A stretch of DNA of 64,000 bases, taken from Oryzias latipes (taxonomy: Eukaryota; Chordata; Actinopteri; Beloniformes; Adrianichthyidae). A program made the translations under genes and the position numbers. Each line of letters starts with the position of its first letter. Positions within the stretch are counted from its first letter, which is position 1. Below, in pieces: positions 54,991 through 64,000 of the stretch. The stretch spans positions 35,912,960-35,976,959 of the forward strand of contig NC_019859.2 in assembly GCF_002234675.1 (NCBI RefSeq), written 5' to 3'. The notes under the pieces are model-generated. The model had not been told where the DNA came from, made no database searches, and saw only the letters and a program-made list of their open reading frames with translations.

Positions 54991-55819
54991 AACAAAAGTC
55001 TCACAGTTTCTTGTACTTTGCTTTAAATGTGATGGATCTGTCTGACATAGTGAAGAAGCTTTGGCCCAAATGAATGTATGTTTCTCCAAGTCAGCGGGTC
55101 ATGAGAGAGTTTCCCTCATGGGGACAAAGCACACGTAAAGCCAGAGCTGCCGTCTGATGCTGAAAGAGTGACTCAACTCTGGCTCTCATAGCTCTATTCT
55201 TGGATCAGAACTGAATTCATGACTGTGTCACTCTGTCAGAAGACGTTGGAGTCCATCAAGTAGTGTGGTGGAAAGTTCATCATGGAATAACAGAACCGCT
55301 GGAAAACACACAAAACAGGATCTTTCCACGCGGAAAGAGGGAATGCATCATGATCACACTGATGCCGTCCCCAACATTCACTTTCCTCTGGCTACAAAAA
55401 AAGGCAGACTTGAAATAAACGTTATAAAACCCCAGTCAGCTTTCTGGAGCCTCTGTCCCAGAGGCCTTCAACATGAGGCCCCGGAGCCAAATGCAGCTTC
55501 TTCATTCATCCATTACGGCTCTTTAGGCTTTGAAAAAAAACATGGAAACAATTTAGATAAATTATGAGTTTGTAGTTTTTGGTTACATTTTTTTAGTTGT
55601 TTTTTGTTTTGTCATTTCTGCTTAGATTTTGAACAAGTCAGATAAAATGATGTTAACAATGTACTGTCTAAGAGATTTGTCATTAGAATATGCCAAAAAG
55701 CACCTATTTAGATTACATAAAGTTGACTTTCTTGCTTTTGGGATTCAAGTAAATCTGCTGCAGCAGGAGGATTGTTTCTGAGACAGGATGTATTTTATTT
55801 TGAAAGGGCCGTCTATCTA

Positions 55820-56065
55820 TTTGCTGATGTCTTCCTGCAGAAAGGCTGTGGTTCAAATCCCACCGCTCTGACCTTTCTGTGCAGAGTGTGCATGTTCTCT
55901 CCGTGCACGCGTGGGTTTTCTCTGGGGACTCCGGTTTCCTCCCATGGTCCAATGACCAGCTCCACAGGTTGTGGTGACCTGTTCAGGGAACAGAATCTCA
56001 CCTTCACCCAGCAGCAGCAGGGTTGGCCGCCCCCTGTGACCCTGAAGGGGATTCAGATGATGGAT
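55820..56065 (+). mobile_element. SINE remnant
   Basis: 'gaaaggctgtggttcaaatccc' (B-box-like), 'tgttctctccgtgcacgcgtgggttttctctggggactccgg' and 'tgtgaccctgaaggggattcag' give the head-to-tail order of the SINE family. Confidence 0.65.
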
Positions 56066-56459
56066 GGTGTTAAAACATAAACTGAAGGAGTTTGGAGAGC
56101 TGTTACATTTGGGGATTATGTAGCTTCAGACACAGGGGGGGGGTGTATTTGTATAAACCCCTTTTGTGTTGGAGGCCAAACTTTCCTTTTCTTATAGTTT
56201 GTATTTCCTTTCAGGGATTCATGGTCGACAGGGAGCATGGTCCAGAAAAACAGGGTAAAGTAAAGTGGTTGGAGGATGATTTAAAAAACATAGCCATACA
56301 TCTTCAGAACCCCCCCGAATCCATTTTGGGGTCAGTTCATAGAAAACCAACTGTATGTCCTAGAAACTACACTTTATTTAAGTGTACCTAAAAACTGCAG
56401 AATCATGGGAACGATTTAAAAATAGACCAAAAGATGATCAGAATGGGTGTCATAATAAT

Positions 56460-56980
56460 AATGTCATAATGAATGGAATGTACCATGTTGTGCGTGTGGT
56501 TAGTGTTTCATGAAGTATTCGTAAGCCTAATGGAAGTTACACGCACTCAAGACGTACAAAATGCCCACACAAACGACACCCTGATTGGCTAATTTCCTCA
56601 TTTCTAACAGTCAGGCTGCAGCAAGGAGCGCACACGTTTCAGGTGAACAGCACCAACGTGCTCCTTGTACAGGCTTTGGGGGCTGAAAAAAAGACAAATC
56701 AGTACGACACGCCTGCATCTCACCTACTCCCCCTTATTCACTCTTATATTTTGGACAAGTGTTCGCTGAAACCTGTCACTGCAGCATGAACGTAGAAAAA
56801 AAATGAACATTTTCTCTGTATGGGTTCACTGGGCGGCCTACGACTTTGATATTTCATGCGGGTCACCTGCGTGACTCAGGTTTGACCATTTATCACCCGC
56901 AGACAGGTGGTGTATCCACCTGTAAGGGCCCGTTGGGACTAAGGTGTAGGCCTACACCACTAAATATCTAAGTTACAAAT
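56460..56980. other. Unclassified repeat-like sequence
   Basis: Parts weakly resemble the reverse complement of 36600-36720. No coding signal. Confidence 0.3.
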
Positions 56981-57984
56981 GTGCCCTCCTCAATGTTCCA
57001 TGGAAAGGAGGAAAGCTACCAGACCTCCACCAGGTAGACATGTTGTTGATGATATGAGAGACTCAGTGTATGAGTCAACGCTTGACATTGTTGGCCTTTC
57101 AAAATAAAAGGTAATCATTCATAGGAAGTTGGCGTTATGGTTAAAGTCCTTTTCGAGTAATCTCACGGTTAAGGTTCAGGTGAACCTGAGATACCTTTAT
57201 GCAGTTTTCAGTCCAGACCGCTGGGACTCTCCTGATGCTCCGACCGTCGGTTGTCACTGAACGTTTTGTTTTTTGTCCTTTTCTCTGACTGGTCCGGTGG
57301 ATTGTCGGTTTCTGCTCAGTGCTAGAAGGCAGCGCTTCTTTGCTGCTCAAATGCATCGTACTCTGTGAGGCCTGTTGGTGCTCGGCTGTTTTAAGCTGCA
57401 GACAGTTTTGCTCAAACCAGATTGGAGTAAAATCGATCCGGGCTGGACTGTAACAAATCTGACACACCTCCCGGTGACCTTAGCTGGGAACTGATGGTTT
57501 ACCAAACCAACCAGCTAGAGGTCGATCTAGGTCAAGCATGCATAGAAAGGGTAACCACAGAAAAAATAATACTGCCACTTCCTGTTGCATGCATTAAAGA
57601 GGGGAACATTTAACCGTTGTGAAAACTTGATTTGAGCTTTTCAGCTGAGCTCTACAATAATGACAGGAAGTGACTTTGTTCTCTGTGTTTTCTATAAACG
57701 CGGCCGTCAGATCAGGTGACCCAGGCCTCGCCTTTCCAGCCCTGTCACTTCCTGGGGAAGTCTCCCCCTCACCGGTTCCCTCCTTAGTGCTCAGGGTTGA
57801 CTGGGTTAGTGCCAAGCCATCGCGCTGACTGAACAGTAACAATGACTGATCGCTTTAATCCCTCTCTAGACCCATAAGAAGAGCATAAATAAGATGTTAT
57901 TCTCTGTAAACGGTCCAGTTTTGTTACGGTAAACTAATGTAATGCCTTGTGATAACGTGACAAAGCCTCTCTGAGCGTGTAGGT

Positions 57985-57992
57985 GTGTGTTT

Positions 57993-58031
<39 letters not shown>
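57985..58031. repeat. (GT)n microsatellite
   Basis: About 18 uninterrupted GT units preceded by an imperfect 'gtgtaggtgtgtgtttcag' stretch. Confidence 0.95.
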
Positions 58032-58035
<4 letters not shown>

Positions 58036-59810
58036 CTGGACCTTTGTTTATATGGAGCTTCAGCAGAAACCCAGATCTTGTTAATGTCCACAAAGCCAGA
58101 GGGAGGAGGATTCAATCGAATCCTTTCCTGCTTGTGAGGAACAACCTTCGTTTTCCACCAAGAACATCTTCTATCGTTCTGTTCAACAGTCACATGGGAA
58201 TCTTTACTTTCTCCTTCAGCTCTGCACAGTTTGTGAAGTGAGGGGGCGGGTTAGCGGATCAGAGGGCGAACACGCACACCAGCCCCCCACCCCAGCTCTG
58301 AAGTGCCTCTAAAAACTGAAAGAGCAAAGCCTGGTTCTCCCCAGGGAAGGAGCTCTGCAGCCTGAAGCAGCAGATAGAACGGGTTTGGACCTGCCATTTG
58401 CTGCTGATCAGCCCTCCCAAACTCTCAACTTTGACCTTTAACCTTAGAAGTACAGGCCTGCGTCAGATATGGTGTATTACTTCAGCAGTGTTCTCATTGC
58501 AACACACTTGTTTGGTCAAACAGAACTTTGTCCAGGAGGTAGCCCCAGCCCCCGTGGGCACGGACCGATCCAATAACCAGACAAGGGTTTGTGGTTTTGA
58601 TGAAGCTGAGGGTCGTCTGGGAAACAATAGTCTGACTGTTCACCAAGTCTGTCCTTTCGTTTGGAACCAGTGTGACTCAGATTCCTTATTGTAATGTTGG
58701 ACAAATGGGTTTATGATTTGGTAAATGTGGCCACCATGTGGTCAGATCAGGAAGTGTAAACAGATGGTCAAACTTAACATCGATTGAACAGCAAAATCAA
58801 AAGTGGAATTTTTCCAAAGCGGCTTTTTCTCGGCCTGGTGGATGAACACGCCCATTTTGTGCCAACCATGTTAATGCAGCAAGTCTGTCATTGTGTTTCA
58901 TGGTCAGTTTTTTTCAAAAAGAAACTCCTCTGCACCAACTGAACACTAGACGCGTTTCCATTGACTATGGAAGGACACAAATTGGATTTGCGATTCTAAA
59001 TTCGGCCAATGGAAACACGACAGATACAAAAAAAACGTACTTTTATCAAAAAAATGTTTTTGCGCTTGGTGGTTTTGTGAGGCGTATCCAAATGGACGCA
59101 TTTCCCAAAACTGCAACGGAAACGTTTTTTTCAAAATAAATGAGTCATGTGACCAACACCTGGATGGCGATGCCTTTCGTGAGAGGAACTGGCGGCCTTG
59201 GGCGCTGCACGGCGGGCGCCACCAGAGGTCCCACAGCGTCACACAGATCCTCAGAAGCTGAGTGTGTCATGAGGAATTGTTGGATCCACAGCTCTTCTGG
59301 AAAACCACCATTTCCCAAAACGGCTTCATCCGTAGCCCCTCCCACGTGTAAGGAGCTCGCCGCTCCACGGCCTGAAGAAGACGTCTCCTTTGATAGATGA
59401 TGATGAGCGCTAGCGCCGTGGCAGAAATGTGAATGTATCTGCTGTCAATCAAAGTGTTGGTCACATCCGTGTTTCTGAAGGACTTATGGCATCAGCTGGT
59501 TTGTTTATTCACAGAATTAGGATTGATTTCAAGAAGATTTCAAGAATTTGGATAAAGTTTTGTATATTTGTGTTACGGAAACACAGCTAGTGATGTCATT
59601 TTTTTACTGTGTGAGAAGATGAAGCTTATATCAAAGAAGAGAAGATGATTATGGTTCTCAAACCAACTAAAACCTGGAAATATCTAGACTAGATAAAACT
59701 GATCAATAGTTTCGTTGGGGCTCCATGACAAATGCAGAGATGCTGCTGGCGACCCTAAATAAATTCCAACCGCTCTTTTGACTTTTTCTGATGGGAATCT
59801 AGTTTGGTTG
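58032..59810. other. Intergenic sequence, nothing recognised
   Basis: Downstream flank of the Ig-domain gene. The open frames at 58891-59242 are overlapping and opposite, with no family signature. 'gcgtttccattgactatgg...aaatggacgcatttcccaaaactgcaacggaaacg' suggests an old repeat. Confidence 0.35.
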
Positions 59811-59815
59811 TCGAC

Positions 59816-59821
59816 TTTATT
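59816..59821 (-). terminator. Poly(A) signal of the Ig-domain gene
   Basis: AATAAA on the minus strand, 190 bp past the proposed stop codon at 60011. This supports 60015 as the start of a short last exon. Confidence 0.6.
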
Positions 59822-60010
59822 TTTAAATTGAACAACAAAGCAGTGAATGGATTAAGGTCAAAGGACAAAAAGCAAAAAGTAACTAACAATGTAAACAATT
59901 ATACTAAAGGTTTAAGCATCATTGCGATGTGATTCCTTATCCATAAATTGTATTCATATAGTTCTGATTTTTTCACTGTAGTGACAGTACGTCATTGAGT
60001 TTGAGCTGGA

Positions 60011-62951
60011 TCAAGCTGAAAAGAAAACCAAAATAAATGAATAAGACACTGTTTGTAGAAAGGAAGCAGAATCCAGCCGGATGCGGTTGAGTTTACCTTT
60101 CACATGGACATTTGCCAGCGCCTCACTTGAACCGATGTGATTGGAGGCCACGCATTTGTACGTCCCACTAAGGCCCGGTTTGACGTTGGGTATCAGCAGC
60201 TTTCCGTCTTTGGTGGTCTGTGCCGCGGCCGGTAAGCCCGCCCTGCCCACTCGACTCCAGGTGAACTGGATGGGATGGGAGCCGTGAGCAAGGCACTGCA
60301 GGTGCAGGGGGTCTCCGGCCTGCAGCTTCACCTGGTCGGGCAGGCAGGTGGCGTAGGGGGGGGCTGTGGGAGGACCAAGAAAAATGGCGTCCATGTGGGC
60401 TTAGGGGCAAAGTGTCTGCTTGGCAGCGGTGCCGTGACTCACTTTCCACCTCCATCTGAGCGTACGCCTCGCTGTAGCCGTGCACGTTGGTGGCATTGCA
60501 GATGTATTGTCCTGAGTCCTGGCGCCCCACGCTTTCCAGGGTCAGAACGCCGTTCTCGTCTTTGCTTTTCCATGGAAGAGGAGCTCGGAGCTTCGACCAC
60601 GTGATGAGAGGAGGAGGAGAACCTGAAAGGAAACGGAATCTGAGAGGCAGAGATGAGCGCCGATGTGCAGCACGCCAACATGTTGACGTCGTACCTCTCG
60701 CCCGACACTCCATGGACACAGTCTGTCCTTCAACGGCGGTTATTTCTTCGGGGGTCACTGAGGCCACCGGTGCTCCAGGCTCTTCCTCAACAATGACCTC
60801 GATCTTTGCCTCCGACACCCCCTCGCTGTTCTCAGCCTGGCAGACGTACACCCCCAGATCCTCGGAACGGATTGCTGGCCACTGCCGAAGCAAAGCACAA
60901 CGTTGTGACCTTTGAACTGGGGGAGCGGTGAGCCACTGCTGCGGTCGGAACCAGTCGCTGGTTTCACCGTTTAAAGACCCACTCTGAAGAAAATGTGGCT
61001 TTTTTCTGATGATGGAGGACACGTTTGAAGAAAATTAAGATAGACATGACACATCTTTGTATTTCTTTTATGCAAATCGTTGTGAATCAGGAGCAGAAGA
61101 AAAAAAATGCAGTTTTAAGCTGGGCGGGGCCAAAGTCTTCCTGCTCCGCCCCTTTACCTGAAATTATCTCTGATGTTTCAGGAATGAAACACGTTAAAAC
61201 CACGGAAGACGCATGAATGAACCACGCAAAGGACACGTTAGAACGTGAACCGTGTGATTATTGTGCTGTTTGTACGCAATTCATTAGTGATTTGTGCTTC
61301 AATTACGTAGTTCGAACGTGATCTGTGCGCCGTAAACATGATGTAAAAGTTCCACATCAATGGTTCATGCATTTAAAGTCTGTTAGACAAACGTGGAACG
61401 GTCCTGGAAAGACACACATTTGCATATGCCTCTCACAAAAATCACACACAATTGTGTAATATTTACATGGTAATTGTGTATAACCTGTGTAAAATATGCA
61501 TAAACTGCATAATTCCCAACTGACCAGAGATTCTGAACAGCTCAAAACCAAATTCACGTAAGAGCTGTCGGCTGAACCCTCGACGGACATCGATGAACCC
61601 AAGAAACAGTTAGGAATGACGTAGATCACACATGGATCACAAAAGACCGACATTCCACACGAGGAAAATGCACGAAATATTCGTAGTGGCCTTAAAGTGT
61701 TGCACATCAGATTCCAAATCTGCTGGAATTACGTGAAGTGCTTCAACGGTGAAAGAGTCTTGGTTATTGACAGAAAGTCAACATTGGAGTGATGCTCCGT
61801 GCTGAAGGGTCAACTCTTTGGACTAAGTCATGATGCCGGATGTCAAGCAGGGAGCCTTTGGTCCAGTCACGGGACCTCAACCTGCAGCCCCCCCCCCCCC
61901 CCCCCCCCCCCCTTTTACCTGAATGGTGTTGACATCGTCGGTGTCCGTGGTGAACAGCTGTAGGGTTGAGCCCTGCCGTCTCCAGGTCAGTTTGGGACGC
62001 GGCCTGCCCGTCGCTCGGCATTGCACCGACACGGCGTCACCTACCCTCACCAGTAACGGCCCCGCTGGTGTCAGGCGAAGCTTCGGGGGATCTGACACAC
62101 AGGTGGAGACATGGAAACAGACCTTCCTTTATTCTGCCTAATGAACTCAGGAGTCATGGTCTACAAACTCACGTTTGACATTCAGCACTGCAGAGGCGGC
62201 GCCGCGACCCGCAGAGCTGACTGCCACACAGCGGTACTGGCCCTGGTTCAGGGGTCGGGCATTGGAGACCGTGAGAACAGAGCCTTCAGGACCAACCTTG
62301 ATGTTATCTGCATGGGAAAACAGAGGCTTTACTTAAGACTTTAAGGTCTGAGTGGTGCAACACGGTCTCCTCCTGACCTGCCAGTGCTTGGTTGTTGGCT
62401 CTGGTCCACTCCAGGTTGACGGGCTGCACGCTGCTTCTCACCTGGCACCTGAAGCTGACGGTCTCTCCTTGTCTCACAGTGGCAGCTTTGGGCTCCACAA
62501 AGACGACGGGAGCCTGGGCAGACACTGCATGGACAGGCAGAGACGTGAAGAACGTGTAGAGGTTCAGCTCTAGTTCAGCTTTGGGACAAACAACTGCAGA
62601 GCAAACAGCCTGAACAAACAGCCTGCTTGTCCAGGCAGAACAGGGAAAAAGTGTTTCTCATCATCAGAAAGGGCTAAAGTCAGCCTGAAGCTGGTCTACA
62701 ATAACAGAGGAGAACAAGTGTGGAAAAGTCTGAATCAGCTGTTCCTAAATGTCTGTCTGCACCACCACACTTAACAGCTTAAAGAAAAAGAGGCTCTTCT
62801 TGACAGGAAAAAAAAAAAACAGACATTTCACCAGAAGTTCAGCCACAGCTCTGGATCCACCAACAACATGCAACCAGGAGGTCAGAAAGGTGACGACTAG
62901 AACATTACCTGCACATATTACAGAGAACAGGAGCAGAGCAGATAAATCCAT
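60011..62951 (-). CDS. Secreted four-Ig-domain protein related to perlecan (HSPG2) domain IV
   Basis: Minus-strand exons: 62909-62951, 62378-62524, 62173-62307, 61919-62091, 60695-60881, 60443-60622, 60097-60363, 60011-60015. All have GT-AG borders and sum to exactly 379 codons including stop. Residues 1-17 form a signal peptide (MDLSALLLFSVICA). Four Ig domains follow with cysteine pairs 41-90, 133-180, 225-270 and 312-359. Key strings are QGQYRC, DLGVYVC, ITWSKLRAPLPW, DSGQYICNAT (N-glycosylation site at 271) and PPYATCLPDQV. From remembered sequence, the domain order and these strings match the last four Ig repeats of human perlecan one to one, but the protein ends VHVKA with no laminin-G or EGF domains and no membrane segment. 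The final exon contributes only the end of one codon and TGA. A role in matrix binding is inference. It could be a truncated perlecan paralogue or a lineage-specific gene. Confidence 0.85.
61225..61490 (+). repeat. Dispersed repeat family G in intron 4 of the Ig gene
   Basis: 'acgtgatctgtgcgccgtaaac', 'aaagtctgttagacaaacgtggaacggtcc' and 'tctcacaaaaatcacac' are inverted relative to 25550-25830. The sequence to 61740 contains further diverged 'cgtggaac'-like pieces. Confidence 0.65.
61888..61912. repeat. Poly(C) run, 25 bp, next to a splice donor
   Basis: On the Ig gene's sense strand, intron 4 begins GTAAAA followed at once by 25 G. Confidence 0.95.
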
Positions 62952-63590
62952 GGTTGAGGCAAAGCGCTTTCTCTGCTGCGTCCGTCCTTTCAGTCCTTCT
63001 CTTATCGCTTTCAACCTTTAAGCCTCTCAGCTGTCATCCCCCCTTTTCAGGGAATCCCTGCATGTCTGTGCTGATATTTGGGCTTTTTCCTACAGGACGC
63101 CGCTGAGCTCTGACTTCTGCTCAGGTGGCTTTAAGGCTTCAAACGGCAGGAAAAGAACATTTTATGTCTCGTCTTTCATTGACACAGTAGACTATCGTGG
63201 TGCTCATTCATAACCAAATGTTTCCTTTTCTTGGTCACTAAAGCCAATAAACTGTTTTCAAATCGAATCCGTTTTGTTTTTTAAATTCATTTTCAAACCG
63301 TCGTTTCTCCCAAATTGTAATTAATAAACAGTGGAATAATTTCAGCATCAGAACACAAGATTGCTTTTTTTTTTTAAAGAAAATGGAAAAAGATATGTTG
63401 ACAATAAAAAAGGGTTTTTACATTTTTACAACAAAATTCAACAGAAATGTTGTATCTACACACACGTGTGTCACTGAGCTCGCCAGTGGTGACTGTCAAG
63501 GAAAAAATCCCATAATGCAGTTTGTTGGTTGCTGAAGACTGAACTGTTTCCGGACTATTGAGAGGGAATCTTCCCTTGGAAATCAATTTT
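62952..63590. other. Upstream flank of the Ig-domain gene
   Basis: On the minus strand, the first 110 bp hold a GATAAG motif (about 63001-63006), an E-box CAGCTG (about 63029) and a weak TTAAAG. These are candidate promoter elements only. Nothing else was recognised. Confidence 0.3.
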
Positions 63591-64000
63591 TTGAGCTTTT
63601 AGGTGTTTTTTTATTGTTCATTTCTCACTATAAACAACCCAAAGTGATATTTTGATCCATTCATGTATTTCTGAGTATTCCTCTAAAAACCTGCTCTCTT
63701 AGCACCGGCCCCTCCCAGTCCACCAAAACCAGTGAGTTCTCACATTGTGACATCACAAAGTGAGGAACCGCCCCTCCAAGCAGCCAGCGCCACGCTCAGG
63801 CTAACAGACACGCCCACTTTCTCTGTGGAGCGATCGGTTAAACGCTTTCCTTTTATCTGAACATCCATCTTTGCAGAAGTTCAGATGTTTGTTTTTGTGG
63901 AAGAAACTCAGACACGCTGCATGAAATGAAATGGGCGACACCCACAATGAGAGAAAGGCGGAGCCTCAGAGACCGAGTCGTCTTACTTCCTGGTAGATAT
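63590..64000 (+). repeat. Dispersed repeat family E, copy at right edge
   Basis: 'cccaaagtgatattttgatccattcatgtatttctgagtattcctctaaa' and 'cacattgtgacatcacaaagtgaggaac' match 18450-18570. It is cut by the window edge. Confidence 0.75.

Noticed and set aside
57141-57467. 108-codon minus-strand frame
   Set aside because: No domain, no splice context and no codon pattern suggesting selection.

Overview
This window is vertebrate genomic DNA, almost certainly from a ray-finned (teleost) fish. The genes have many short exons with GT-AG introns. The DNA is dense in fish-type repeats: hAT and piggyBac-like transposon remnants, a tRNA-derived SINE with a conserved tail, L2/CR1-type LINE pieces, and long pure C/G runs. 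I could not name the species. All four recognisable protein genes lie on the minus strand, so the window reads right to left. Exon joins were worked out by hand from splice signals, reading-frame phase and remembered family sequence. No alignment was run.

From right to left: (1) about 59.8-63.0 kb holds a compact complete gene of 8 coding exons for a secreted 378-residue protein with four Ig domains. It is collinear with the last Ig repeats of perlecan (HSPG2) but has no laminin-G or EGF part. (2) About 23.7-37.7 kb holds an adhesion GPCR of the ADGRE5/CD97 type, with three EGF-like domains, a GAIN/GPS region, seven transmembrane segments and a short tail. Its signal-peptide exon was not found. 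(3) 13.4-21.9 kb holds a complete slc27a1 (fatty acid transport protein 1) with 13 coding exons joining to 653 codons. (4) 1.07-10.34 kb holds the first four exons of colgalt1 (procollagen galactosyltransferase 1), which runs off the left edge. SLC27A1 followed by COLGALT1 is also the order on human 19p13.11, which supports both names.

The 38-59 kb interval has no gene I can support. It contains a 1.5 kb fold-back element with an unexplained central spacer, LINE reverse-transcriptase remnants, MITE-like elements, SINE remnants, and one GC-rich island (49.6-50.15 kb) that could be a promoter with a first exon of an unidentified gene.

The genes do not form one pathway. slc27a1 handles fatty-acid uptake and activation, colgalt1 glycosylates collagen in the ER, adgre5 is a surface adhesion receptor, and the Ig protein is probably extracellular-matrix related. 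The main points for follow-up are the short perlecan-like Ig protein, an intronic array of 11 AGGTCA half-sites at 3-bp spacing in slc27a1, a GC-AG intron in the same gene, nested transposons with visible target-site duplications, and the fold-back element.
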